Shown here: positions 50,531 to 62,119 of the stretch, one piece after another | Position numbering within the stretch: the stretch's first letter is position 1 | Layout: every line of letters starts with the position of its first letter | Source: Vespa crabro | Taxonomy: Eukaryota > Arthropoda > Insecta > Hymenoptera > Vespidae | Direction of reading: 5' to 3' | NCBI RefSeq assembly: GCF_910589235.1 | Contig: NC_060956.1 | Span: 16,896,999-16,960,998 of the forward strand | Length of the DNA stretch: 64,000 nucleotides | Translations under genes and position numbers: made by a program | The notes under the pieces: model-generated | What the model was told of the DNA's origin: nothing | Database searches by the model: none | The model's input: only the letters and a program-made list of their open reading frames with translations

Positions 50531-50739
50531 TTTAGACCGCGACGCCCAAGAAAAAAAAAAAATAATAACGTACAACTAATTATCCTTCAATATAGTTTGC
50601 ACTGACAACATTTTAGTTCCAAATTTTGTATTATTTGTACACTTTATTATCATCTTTCTAAATAAAAACGGAAAGTGCATTTTTCACACCTTCAATCATT
50701 CTCCTTGGTATACACATAAAGTAACTATTGATATGACTA

Positions 50740-50850
50740 GACGATAAAAATTATTGATTTATTTATTAAATAACTCGTAATTATATACATCACAATGTTA
50801 TATTCGACTAACGATTTATTCACATTTATAGAAAATTGAAAAATTGCTTT
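50740..50850 (-). other. Predicted THOC1 3' UTR with poly(A) signals
   Basis: On the - strand, AATAAA occurs at 50820-50815, about 30 nt after the stop, and again twice between 50767 and 50758. A short 3' UTR is therefore likely. The Mp gene ends on the opposite strand about 220-330 bp away, or under 160 bp if its second poly(A) signal is used. Confidence 0.5.
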
Positions 50851-51322
50851 TTAAGTCTTTAAAATACCCACTGCTTCTGTACACTTTAGTCCTTCAAGAA
50901 TATATGCCAAATTTTCTACAGATGCATCCTCATCCTCTTCTGCCCAAATTTCTAACATACTTTTACACTGTTCGTACGGAGTTGGTTTTCCTTGGAAAAA
51001 TACAATCTGTAAAAAATATATATTATATATTATACAAAATTCTAATTTGATTCTTTTATGAATCAAATAGAAGACTAACCTCGTCATTAGTATAACCTAA
51101 CTTAGCTGCTAATTTTTTCCAATCCCCCTTGAGCACTTCTGATAATTTTGCTACCATTTCGGGTGTAACTTTATTCAATTTACTTTCTCTTCCTTTTGTT
51201 TCTACATTTTCATTATCCGTTTGTTCACTTTCTTGCTTTAAAACATCTTCGCTATATTCCTGATCGTTCGAATCTGGTGGCGGAGTATCTTCTGCTTCAA
51301 CTTTTACATCGGATTGTGCTTG
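50851..51322 (-). CDS. THOC1: THOC1 exons 7-8: acidic linker and C-terminal death domain
   Basis: Exon 7 (51322-51080) begins with an acidic low-complexity linker (EAEDTPPPDSNDQEYSEDV). The death-domain helices follow, from VTPEMVAKLSEVLKGDWKKL through exon 8 (51006-50851) to QCKSMLEIWAEEDEDASVEN and the last helix near the TAA stop. The conserved Trp/Leu core of the family is present (GDWKKLAAKLGY, MLEIWAEE). In human THOC1 this domain is a known protein-interaction module. Confidence 0.93.
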
Positions 51323-53583
51323 CTGTAATTTCGATTACATATTTATACTTATGTTCAATAAAGGATATATTTTATCGCCACAAACACAAGATGTTAATGA
51401 TAATATGAAAATCCCTTATTATCAAAATACTTTTAAAATTAATATTAACACTCACTGGTCGATCTTTAGCAATCTTTTTTATCATAGTTTCCAGATACTC
51501 TGGAAGTCTATTTATTGGATTATTTCCATGAACGAAAAAGTGTGGGCTTCTTCTAGCTAATAATCTCAATGCTCTCCATCCAAAATTACCATCATTTACT
51601 TTTCTATAAAAACATAATGTTATAATTAAATGTTAACTATTAAACATTACTATCTTTTAAAAAGAAAGCATATCTCACTTATATTCTTCTTCCACCATTG
51701 CGCTTGGATCTAATTGCATTATAGCTTCTTCAAAATATGTCTCTAATGATGGTAGAAAATCTCTATCTTTCGACTTGCATGCCTCCAAATTATTTGGACA
51801 AAGATTCCATAATTTAGTAAGCTCTGGACTATAAAGTATAAATTTATATATTTATTTGCTAAAATATAATTTCTAATAGTATATTATAAAAGATTGGAAA
51901 AGAAATGACTAACTTTCCTACGTGATATTTCCCAACAGCTTGAGCATCTCTAATAACGTCGCCAATTCTTCGTTTTGATCTTTTAACTTTCTTAGCATCA
52001 TCATCAGCTTCTGTAGTACTTTCAGACGCAGGTCTTTTAAAAGGTGGACAACCCTCATTTTTCCATGCATTCCAATGCTCTTCTCGTTTTAAAATATTCT
52101 TCACAGTTTCGGTAAACGATGGACCATCAGGTGGTGTTTCTGTCAACAAGGTATAAACTTGTTCCGCTGTAGCTTTAACCCATTCCACTTGATCTGGCTT
52201 CAATTCGTGCGTCTCGCTTAAATATGAAACATATCATTGAGATACGGTAAAGTAAAAATCATAATGTTCAATTTAATAAAAGCAGACCTTGTCTCATAGC
52301 CACTGGCAAGGAAGCTTTGGAAAACAAACATCGTTTTATGACTTTCTAAAGCTTTTACTAAATGCTTAGGAGAACTTTACTATGTTATTACGACTTTAGA
52401 TATTTTAAAAATCAAATACTTAGGAATTGTTTTACATTAATTTCTACTTACGCTTTAAATTTTACGGTGCTATTCAAATACTGGAAAAGTATCAAAAACT
52501 GCAACAGTACGTATCTTCTAAAATTTGAATCAGAAAGTTGTAATTCCAGCAATTTCTGATTAGTAAGGTATTTTGCAAAATAATGCGTTTCTTTATGAGA
52601 ACCTTCCATCGTAGAATCTAGTCTTATACATGTAGTTGGATAACTACGTTGCTCTTCCAATTTAAAAGAAGAAAATGCTGACAAAACATTAGATGCATGC
52701 TATAACAAAAATAATAAATTATTATTACAAAAATTCAATTTTATAAAATCGATTAGTAATAATATAATTGTTTTTATTTACCGCTGAGAAAACTTTCCAA
52801 TACATTTTGTTATAGCACTGATTAGGATTTCTGAAAAAATCTTGTAAAGCCCAAAACTTTCTGTACAAATTATAATCTATAGGTATTTTATTCTCAGTCT
52901 TATCTTCATCTTTTGTTATTTGTTCCAGAACATCTTCTGCTTTCTCAGTGCCAAATTCTGTTAGATTTTCTAAGTTAAATTCACTAACAATGTTAAGTCC
53001 AGATCTTTCAGAGAATGGAAAGAACTTTGCAAGAAATAATAGAATTCTACCACAGAATACGGTTTGTTGAGAACGAGACAAACGTCTAAGTAAATCATTG
53101 CACATTCGTAATAAATTATTTTTACAAAGACTAAAAAAGAGATCCTCTTTCCAGACAACCACATTATTTTCAACGAATGTGAAGAGTTTTTCACACTTAT
53201 CCAATGTCATAGAATCAAATATATCTCCAAGCAACATGACCGGCATAGTAACAGTTGCTAAATCTTTTCTACATAATTCGATACAAAATGTGATGTAAGA
53301 TTCAAGAGATCCTACATTTTCAGGTGTATCTTCTATCAATATTGTAAGTAATGTATCACGAAGAGCTTGATCTACAGCAGCTTTCCGATCACTTTCATTG
53401 GCACATTGTTCGATACATTTCTTTTGGAATGTAATCACATCGGCTATCTTGAAACATTGTTGTAAATAATCCTATAAATAATCATAACAATTTTTATTAT
53501 GTAAACATGTGTTACACGTGTCGCAAATAATCCAAAACGATACATACGCTATAGTCTTTTCTCAATGCTTCAAACATCGCCAT
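50851..53583 (-). CDS. THOC1: THO complex subunit 1 (THOC1/Hpr1), complete, 8 exons
   Basis: Nuclear subunit of THO/TREX, which couples transcription to mRNA packaging and export and limits R-loops. Exons in gene order: 53583-53548, 53471-52782, 52699-52452, 52216-51914, 51828-51679, 51603-51456, 51322-51080, 51006-50851. Phases agree and sum to 657 aa, the length of human THOC1. Diagnostic blocks: MPVMLLGDIFDSMTLDKCEK, LLRMCNDLLRRLSRSQQTVF, IPIDYNLYRKFWALQDFFRN, LQLSDSNFRRYVLLQFLILF, HWNAWKNEGCPPF, LTKLWNLCP, RALRLLARRSPHFF. A basic KKVKRSKRR near residues 400-408 is a likely nuclear signal. The first of two in-frame ATGs (MAMFEALRKD) is taken as start; ATG at 53577 is the alternative. All introns are about 65-235 bp, unlike the neighbouring collagen gene. 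Confidence 0.96.
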
Positions 53584-54689
53584 TATTCCCAATGTGTTGA
53601 CAGTTTTATCCCATTAAAAAAATTCTTTCTTTTATTTATTTTTTTATGTCAATAAAACACTTCATGAAAAGACAAAGAAATTACATTTGTATAAAAATTT
53701 TTATATTATCATTTATATCACGACAAGAAGAAACGAGTTTCATTCTAACTAGTTTAAGTTGATTGAAGCGCCTTCTCCTGTCACTTATAGAAAACTTCAT
53801 CTGATAATACTGTATCAAGTGAGTCGAGTTTTGTGATATAACCTAATACTTAACCTAATACAAATACTTAACCTACGATGTAACTGCAACTTATTATACA
53901 TTAAATCTTATGTTAAGTAACCATTACGTTAATATTATTTATGATAGAATATTTATTATATAATTAAGAATGCATATATAGTAAAGATAATGTATTACTG
54001 TATTATTTATAAACCATATATGTCAGATATCAAAAGATGTATAAGAATATTTTGTTACTTCCATAACGACGTCCTTAAATTACTGTCGCACTTCGTATCG
54101 TAGCCGACAGACGTCGCATAAGTCACCGGTAATATAAATAGTATTAGAAAATGTTTAGGAAGAGTTGATGTTACAAAACACGTTTTTCTTTTTTCTGATC
54201 CCAATTATTAAATGGATTAACCATATGTAAATTAAAATTCATAAACAAAGAGAACAAAAATGATTGTTATTCAAGATAAAATAAAGTTTTATAATATGAA
54301 AATTATTTAATAGTATACTTAGTTTGAATTTCTAAAGACATTATCCATTCGCGATATACTTTTAATATTTAATCATAGGTGAGCAACTTTTTTGTTGCGA
54401 ATCACATGGCCTCATCATCAATCAATTCGATCTCCCCACTACTTAAGTTCAACAATCATCATTCCATTACTTTTGATAATAAAACTTGCGCAATTCACTA
54501 CGCACGGCAGTATTAAATAGTGAAGATTTGTTTTCTTTTACTTTACTGAATAAGTAAACAGAAGCAAAGGTTACATGTGGACCATAATCTATTAGTTGCC
54601 CATCTATAATTTATGCCATTTAAATTTCATTTTTAATTAAACATTCTTTTGTATTTATGCTCATATTTAATATTTAGTTAACGTTTAAA
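53584..54689. other. THOC1 upstream region, no coding sequence seen
   Basis: AT-rich. Contains the presumed THOC1 5' UTR/promoter. At 53839-53877 three copies of an ACTTAACCTAATAC-like unit are seen, about 260 bp upstream of the start codon. No TATA box at a convincing distance. Nothing else recognisable. Confidence 0.4.
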
Positions 54690-55990
54690 CAAATATAAAT
54701 ACTCGTACAACTGACATCGATGATTATTGACACGAATGCAATTTTATCTTCTATTATTCTGAAGAGATACTCAACCTCTCGTATTCTGTTCACTCGTGGA
54801 TATTTCTGAGGCAGGATAATTGCTTTCTGTCTATATCACGTCGATCATTAATCTTTTCTTTGATTATTAGTTGTAGAAGTTCGTATTTTTTCTCTTTCAG
54901 TATATACATGAAATAAACTATTTTCCTTCGCTTAATTCCCGATTTTTATGAGTTCTAAAGAAGAACTAATAAAAACATTAAATTATTCTTTCAACCCAAT
55001 ATATTCAAAATATTCTCCTGAGTATTTACATTTCAAAGGCATGTATTGTGTAAATGATTCGTTTTTCATATTTTAAGAGTCCACACTTCTACGCCATATA
55101 ACAAGATGGAGCAAATATGACATTTTGCCATTTTATAACAGAATTCAAGATTTATATCATTATCGGAGAAGGATTAATGAAGAAATTCATTTTACTGAAA
55201 ATAGCACAGGGGAACTACAATTTAAAATTTTGGGATCCTCGTGATTGTTAATTTCATACGATTCCGATCTACAATCTTCAAATAATTTCGATATATAGCG
55301 CTCTTACATATTTAACAATTATAATTTGATTCAATATCTAAGTCCGAGTAGTTTGTTACTCTTTCGACGCAATTTTTGAATTGTTTATTTATTAGGATGT
55401 ATTCGATTTATTTCCTAATCTAAACTGTCCTTTTCGGAGGTGAAATCAAGAGGTAATTTCTATGTGTATCATCATTTAGATAATTACAATACATTTGAAG
55501 TAGATGTTAGCTATCTTTATTCCCATCTCTTCATAGAATTGATAGAGCTTGTCGTCTTTATCGTTGCATTCCCTTAATCCATAGTCTCTCATAATATTCA
55601 TCCATTTTTCTTATCCAATTTTAACTATTGAAGTTTCCTATGATGAAAGTTATATCATTCTTCGAACAGTCCTCTCAATGGATGTATAAAGTTTTTCGAC
55701 TTTTTCATCATACTTTTTTTCTGATGTTGGCACATAGGTTTGTGTAATGTTTATGTGGAATGGATGTCCGCTTTTTTTTACAATAGCATAAGTCTATTCA
55801 AGATGAATGTAAAATTCTTGTCATATTTCGTGAGTTTGGAAATGATGAAAATATCTATTCTATTTCAGTGATATCAGTTCTGCGTACTATTCCCAAAGTT
55901 CCATTCATGTTGGCAAATGTCCACGCTCAGCCATCTGTATTTATTAATCCCTAGGTATCTTGTGTCTTTTTTTATTTCCTTCGCCAAGTT
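54690..55990 (-). mobile_element. Decayed non-LTR (LINE-type) retrotransposon fragment
   Basis: Read on the - strand with several frame changes and stops, peptide pieces match endonuclease-plus-reverse-transcriptase LINE proteins. Near 55710 is THININ-like TQTYVPTSEKKYDEKVEKLY, then a GNFN-like motif, GLRECNDKDD near 55570, and an EIEYILINKQ...SDLDIES segment near 55400-55330 (end of endonuclease). The C-terminal end of the RT gives LLYGVEVWTL near 55090, KYELLQLIIKEKINDRRDID near 54870 and a CLRNIHEW-like stretch near 54810. Most of the RT palm between these is missing or unrecognisable. The clade (RTE, Jockey, CR1) cannot be decided by eye. Non-functional. Confidence 0.72.
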
Positions 55991-56880
55991 ATCTACTTTG
56001 GCGGTTTTAAATAATAAAATACTGCCTCTCTTAAGAATTAATAAACGTAATGTTTATTATTCAGACGTCATTATAATAACATTCAACTAAGAAAAAATCG
56101 ATGAAGAAACACAAGTATATTCAAGGATAACATAGATAACAATCATTGAGAATCGGTACGTATAGTGTAAACGATTTATTTTGTTAGTACGTACATTTGC
56201 GCCAGCACAAAAAAAATGATCATGTTTTATAAAATGAGAATGAGACGAATATCAAGATCCGAGATTAGACACGTATAGTGCGCTAGATCACAGCGTTCGT
56301 CCACTTTGATTTCAATCGTTTCGATTTTCCGCAGCAAAAGGCAATCACCGATAAAATTCATTTTCAATCAATTTTCATATTCCAATATTTTTCTTTAGGC
56401 CTAAATGACGTCGAAACCCTCGAATCGAATTAAATCAAAAAAGTAAAAAACAAAAATGCAATTTTATGCAGCGATCGATAGACAATAGCGAAAACAAAAA
56501 TAACACTTTCTCGTACGATTCCTATCTGCAGAAAATCATACGTCTCGATTCTTTTCCAATTTCGTAAACGATGTATGACGTATACATACATACATGCAAT
56601 TATTGAATCAAAACATCGTACGAAATTTTGAGATCAGAATCTAACAACTTTTGCGGTTATCATCCATCTGTCTTTTCTTGATTTTTTAATTTTTATCACT
56701 AATTTGATAGCACGTGATCGAATGAGGCTCATAATTACAGGTATGATAGACCGACAGAATTTTTCTCCTTTTCTTTTTTTTTTTGTTTGTTGAGAAAATA
56801 CTAATCGCGTGTTATTTCTTTACCTTTTGTTTTTCTTTTATATCTTTTTTATTTCTTTTTTTTTGGTTTTTAATTATATA

Positions 56881-56937
56881 CAGTGCCTTGCCAATCCGGA
56901 TTACCGTACATATATCAACGGTATTTACAAGGCAGTG
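56881..56937. mobile_element. Hairpin with Tc1/mariner-like ends, possible tiny MITE remnant
   Basis: The 57 bp start CAGTGCCTTGCC directly after TATA and end ACAAGGCAGTG before ATA. The arms TGCCTTG and CAAGGCA are exact inverted repeats, and inner arms ATTACCGT and ACGGTATT pair at seven of eight positions. CAGTGCCTTGC next to TA resembles the terminal repeats of some Tc1-family transposons. That the stretch is a MITE is an inference; it might be a chance hairpin. Confidence 0.35.
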
Positions 56938-57188
56938 ATAGAAATATCTGAGCAGAAAAGCTCGTTAAGAAGATAGGCACTAAGTGACTCTTTAAAGTTC
57001 GTCCCGGACAAACGAATGATTGAGATTTTCTAATTTCGACGTTGATCTAATAATTATTAATAACGCGCCAGTTACAACTTATAAACAACGCTCATCGACC
57101 TCTTTATAAAACATTAACGAACGATTCTACAAGTTACTCTACTAACATTGCTCGAGCCTGTAAAAATAATATTACATTTATACGCAAC

Positions 57189-57192
57189 ATTC

Positions 57193-57233
<41 letters not shown>
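57189..57233. repeat. (CT)n microsatellite
   Basis: CT repeat with two TTT interruptions at its start. Confidence 0.96.
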
Positions 57234-57238
<5 letters not shown>

Positions 57239-57743
57239 AAAGTCTATCGAAATAGACTCAATTTTTTCATAGATACATATCCATTAATCTTTACTATCGT
57301 GCAAAGATTTTTAACAAACGTGTAAGAAAAATTAACGTGTTAAGAGGATCGATTAAAAAACTTTAAAAGTTGCTTTAGTTTGAAATGTTAGTTATGCTTA
57401 AATTTCAGCTAAAGTATTAATGTCTAAATTTTTGTTAGGGAGTCTTATGCTTGAAATCTTTATGTAAGCTTTTCTAGAAGCTCGTATAAGTGAGAGTAAG
57501 ATCGACAGATTTAATCGAGAGCCATACGATAGGTTGACGATGGTTAACTAGAAGAAGCAGATAAACGTATCTTTGTCTCTTTGGGAAATGATGAGAATTA
57601 CGAGTCCAATATACAATTAATGATCTACTTGATATGCAAGAAAGAAATACTGAAATCATTTTAAGAAAATACATATAAAGTTTCCAGGAGAAATGTATAA
57701 ATATAGAATATGAGTAAATATGCTGATAGATAAATAGATATAT

Positions 57744-57796
57744 CTATGTGTGTGTGTGTTTGTATGCGCGCGCGCGCGTAAATGCGTGCGTGTGAG
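57744..57796. repeat. Alternating purine-pyrimidine GT/GC tract
   Basis: (TG)n runs into about five GC units (GCGCGCGCGCG) and then GTGCGTGTGAG. Unusual for its CpG density in AT-rich DNA. Confidence 0.9.
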
Positions 57797-58140
57797 TGTA
57801 TATGTAGTAAAAAGAAATAAGAGATGATATGATACATATAGAAAAAATAAACGAATTTACATTTGTTCATTACAAACAAATTAATGATTACATTTCTTTT
57901 TTTTTTTTTTAATTCATTGTTATCTTTTTGCATGTGTATAAAACGTTTCAATTTTTTAAGAGTTATTTGTTATTTTCTATTAAGTGAATAAGTTATTATC
58001 AAGTAGGGAATTGTAATTGGAAATTAGATTTATTTGCAAAGATCGAAGGATCAAAATAATTAAATCCAAGAAAATAGATTCGTCGTTGAAATATTTTCGA
58101 CGACCGAGAAATCGATTGAAGACCCTGTTTTTTGGCACGG

Positions 58141-58176
<36 letters not shown>

Positions 58177-58180
58177 AGTG
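58141..58180. repeat. (AT)n/(GT)n microsatellite
   Basis: Short TA run followed by about 12 GT units, then GAGTGAGT. Confidence 0.95.
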
Positions 58181-59570
58181 AGTTTCTCTTTTTAGTATGA
58201 GTCGGTTATTATGAAGGTTGTCTAATAATAAGTAGAAACTTTGAGCAAATTAGTTTATTGCGTAATTCATTTAATTAGGCTATAGCCATACGAATTACAT
58301 AATAAACTAATGTTATTTTTGTAATTTTTTACTTAAACCACTTTCATAATCACCAGCTCATATATTGGACTTTTGCTTTTTATCAGAGCCATACGGATTT
58401 ATCGTTGGATCTTATTCTTATCATTACGTTTGTCTTTCATCGATTTACGACGAGCTTCCCTTAACGTGCAAAAGAACTAGCGCATAAATCATTTCTCTTT
58501 TATAGCTTTTAAGTACAAAGAATCGTATAAATCATAATTTTCTTTTTTTTCTGTTTAAATATATAACACATCTTGCACGAATTCTATCGATGATGATACA
58601 TCGACAACAGACTTCTTGTTGACAATAGACATAGGATAAAATTCTCTTTTTAAATGAAATATCAATTACGTTTGTCGTACAATTATACACGTTGTTTCTC
58701 ATCGATGTTACATATGTACGTACAATTCAATTTAATAATGTAAGAATAAATGAAGCAACATGATAGTTATTGTTCTCAATTTTCAAGCTCGTTCTGTTCG
58801 TAACAACGAGAATCATCATCGAGTCGAATTTTTTTTTTTTTTTATGAGAGAAGATTTTATCAAACGTAAATCGTTTAGAGACACGTGTTTGATTTTATTT
58901 ACGAATTTTATTTATGTCTGTTATAACGTTAGTAATTATAGCTAGTAGTATCGGTTGTTCATTCAACCGCATTATAAGACCATAAATTATGAAAAATTAT
59001 ATGCGAAGCATACAAAATAGTCTGTTCTGAAAACGCTTTTTAAGAGCTTCATACGTATTATCCTTGTCCTCGTAATATTCTTTAATTATTTGTAGCTGTA
59101 CGTACTTCGCAACATTTTTTGAATTCGTGAATATATAATGAAATTATGGTCGATGTGTTATCGTGTTTTAACTGTCAAGATTATCATGTACTTTATCTCC
59201 TTCTTCATTTTCTGTTCCTTCTTCCTCTTTTCCTTATTCTCATTAAAAACAATAAGAGCGTAATGACGAATTTCATTTTCATTATCAACTCTCTTTCTTT
59301 TCTTTAAAAATTGTTATTGTTTTTAATCATTGTATTATCTCATTTTTCTCATCGAATTCGAGTTCCCAGAATAAGAAACTTTAATGGACTCTCGATCTCG
59401 ACGAATCGACGAGGCTCGATTATTATCCGTATATGGAAAAAAACTTTTTCGATCGTCTTTCTTTTCGTTTTTTTTTTGTATCGTGTTGATCATGTCGATT
59501 TACGAAGATCGATGTACCGAAGAAAATGATCGAGCGTTTAGGAAGTTTCCAAGTCTTGAGTGGACTTTTC

Positions 59571-61911
59571 TCAGGATCGTATGGAAGACGTACTCGAAGG
59601 TGCTGATGCGCATCGATTCAACTTGCTATCTATTATGATCTCGTCACCATTGCTAATATTGTACCGATAGAGTTGTTTGTTAGGATACAACATCTCCTCG
59701 GGTCCATGATGTGCCTTCATCACCTGTAATGCGATAAATAATAATAGTAATAATTATTATAATTATTATATAAATTCATCTTTGTTATACTCTATTGAAG
59801 CTTTAAAATTTTTTTCATTTATGTTTACCTCGAATTCATTAACACTTAAGAATAGAAAATTGATAAAAAGGATTCAAATGATGATCATTTAGGACAAAGG
59901 AAAAATTCAGCGGATTCGTGGAAGGTCTTAAGTCGTTATTTCACATTTATTAAGGCACCGTTCGAGGAACCAAAAGTTCTGGAAAAGAAGCAACAACATT
60001 CGTATTAGTTAATTAAAAAATTGTACTCACTTGATCTACGTAGAAGAGTCTCATCCTATTCGCTGGTATTTTCACCATCGATTCCAGTTTTGTTTTTAAT
60101 TCGAAAACTGTTCTATATACATCTACCGATCGTACCTAAAAAGAATAATTTAGACGAATTTGTATTTAATCAACTTTATTATTAATTATATTAAAAGATT
60201 ATAAATATGTGATTTGAAATTATTTCGTAACAATAGGTAAATGAGTAATTAAATACTTAAAATTACCTCGACAAGATCTCCGTAAGTGAATGTTACCTTG
60301 ACCCTCTTCTCTGGTGTTAGATCAACGTGTACTAGAGGATCCAATTTCCCATGAATAGCTACAAGCTCCGAATACCTAAAAATCGATTTTTACAATTTCA
60401 TTATTTCATTATCTCAAGGACAGGACACATTATATCGTACGCATACGCATGTCAAAAATAATTATATATAATTAACCAATGAGTTTAATAGATAGAATGT
60501 AGATCATCGAAGGACAAATTACTAGTCAATTGATCTTTATTCTATTCTATATAAATCAAATTTGAAGTTACCTTTCTGGTCTGTCAGCTTCCGGTTTGTC
60601 CATGTAGTAACGAATGAAGGCTCTTTCAGCGTCCTCGCGTTCTTGCGACGAGATTACTCCACCACCATTCAAAGTCTCGACATTGGGAAGCCTTGCTATT
60701 AACAACTGACGTCTTTCATGTTCCGTGTATTCTCGAGGACTCTATGAGATAAACAAAGAGAATAGAGAATAAAAGATATTTAACTTGTTGTTTATCGTAT
60801 AATTATCTTCTACGATAAAATCAGAGGCAAAGAATGAAGACAAAAAAAAAAAGAAAAAAAAGACAAAAAAGAAAGATCATTCCCAAGTGTTACTTACTTC
60901 GAATAAGGGACAGCTGTGAATTCTTAAAGATTTCAATGCAGGAAATCTCGAAAGTCGTTCGACCTCGTCCCAAGTTCCCAACAATGTTCCATTCATATTT
61001 AAGAACCTAAGCATTCTAAAAGGATCGTGAGGTGATGGGACCTTATTACTACTGGACTCTGATTCCGATTCTGACCTATCGTAGCTGACTTTGTTCTCCG
61101 TGATAATATGTTTTCCCGATTCGTCAACCGATGTACGTCCTTCGACATCAACGTTATTCATATTCTCGTTATCTTGCGTACAATTTTCCGAATCCTCATT
61201 TTGCTTCCGAAGATCTTCACGATCGTTAGATAAATTGCGATTTTCTTCAAGTCCAAGAGACCTAATCGGACATTCGGCTAAAACAAGACTTTCCAGATTC
61301 GGAAAAACGTAGCCTAACTTCGATATTTCATTCCAAATTTCAACGGGATTCCCAGTAAAGTGTAACTTCTTCAAAGATCTATTAACGTTCTCTACCTTTC
61401 GATAATCTAAATCGACAGTTTTATACTCGTTCAAGGACAAATGAAGTTCTTCAAGATTACGTAGCAACCGTATCAAGCCTTGAACCGTCGACCAGGAGAC
61501 TCTGGTGCCATTCAATACGAGATTCCTCAGTAGATCGTAGTTGCCATGCTTGATCTCCAACACCTCGGCGAGACAGTTGAAGCTAAGATTAACGAACTTG
61601 ATCTTGGGCATGTGCTGAAGTATACCAAAGACCTCAGTCCATTGCGAGAGCTTGTTCTGTGCCAGGTCCAATTCCTCAACGTTCTTACATTTGTTACGTA
61701 GTTTTTCATCGTCATTACCGGCACACTCGATATCGCAGTCCTGCAGGACCAACAATGCCGGTACCGTGTGACGTGGTGATTTTTTTGGAATGAAAATGCT
61801 GACTGAGAGAGCTGCTTTCGGTGAGCCAGATTCTCCTTCGTCGTCCGTCAACGAGCATTCTGTTGTCGAGCTACCGTACTTGAGCTCTAAGGCTTCCAAT
61901 AGCGACGGCAT
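59571..61911 (-). CDS. TBCEL: Tubulin-specific chaperone cofactor E-like protein (TBCEL), 5 coding exons
   Basis: Cytosolic relative of tubulin cofactor E that lacks the CAP-Gly domain; the vertebrate protein destabilises tubulin. Exons in gene order: 61911-60898 (with 5' UTR from 61923), 60741-60572, 60375-60267, 60135-60031, 59723-59571; phases agree, 516 aa. The N-terminus MPSLLEALELKYG matches the family start. Leucine-rich repeats occupy about residues 60-335 (VEELDLAQNKLSQWTEVFG, IKFVNLSFNCL, LRNLVLNGTRVSW, LEELHLSLNEY, FPNLESLVLAECPIRSL, LRFLNMNGTLLGTWDEVERL). An acidic Ser/Asn-rich insertion lies at about 222-292. LIARLPNVETLNGGGV and ERAFIRYYMD follow the repeats. A ubiquitin-like domain fills about 415-505 (VKVTFTYGDL, FELKTKLESMVKIPANRMRL, NISNGDEIIID). 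A Ser-rich tail ends at TGA. The first coding exon is preceded by a 3' splice site (TTCTTTTAG), so the promoter and a 5' UTR exon lie further right. Confidence 0.94.
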
Positions 61912-61923
61912 TCTTACAACATT

Positions 61924-62072
61924 CTAAAAGAATCCCAAAAAGACATATTTTTAGTTCAGATCCTTTCGATAAGGTATTTGAGAAAGAAACAAAAAGAAAC
62001 ATAAAAAAGAAAACAAGAATTATTCACTTTGGATCAGTGCTTTTCAAATTTATCGAAGTGGTATCTAGGTAA

Positions 62073-62119
<47 letters not shown>

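Larger units (their letters stand above)
55991..59570. other. Non-coding stretch downstream of TBCEL
   Basis: About 3.6 kb with no supportable gene. It includes the presumed TBCEL 3' UTR near 59,000-59,570, a short hairpin at 56881-56937, a (CT)n tract at 57189-57233, a GT/GC tract near 57747-57796 and a (GT)n tract at 58151-58176. The rest is unremarkable AT-rich sequence. Confidence 0.5.
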
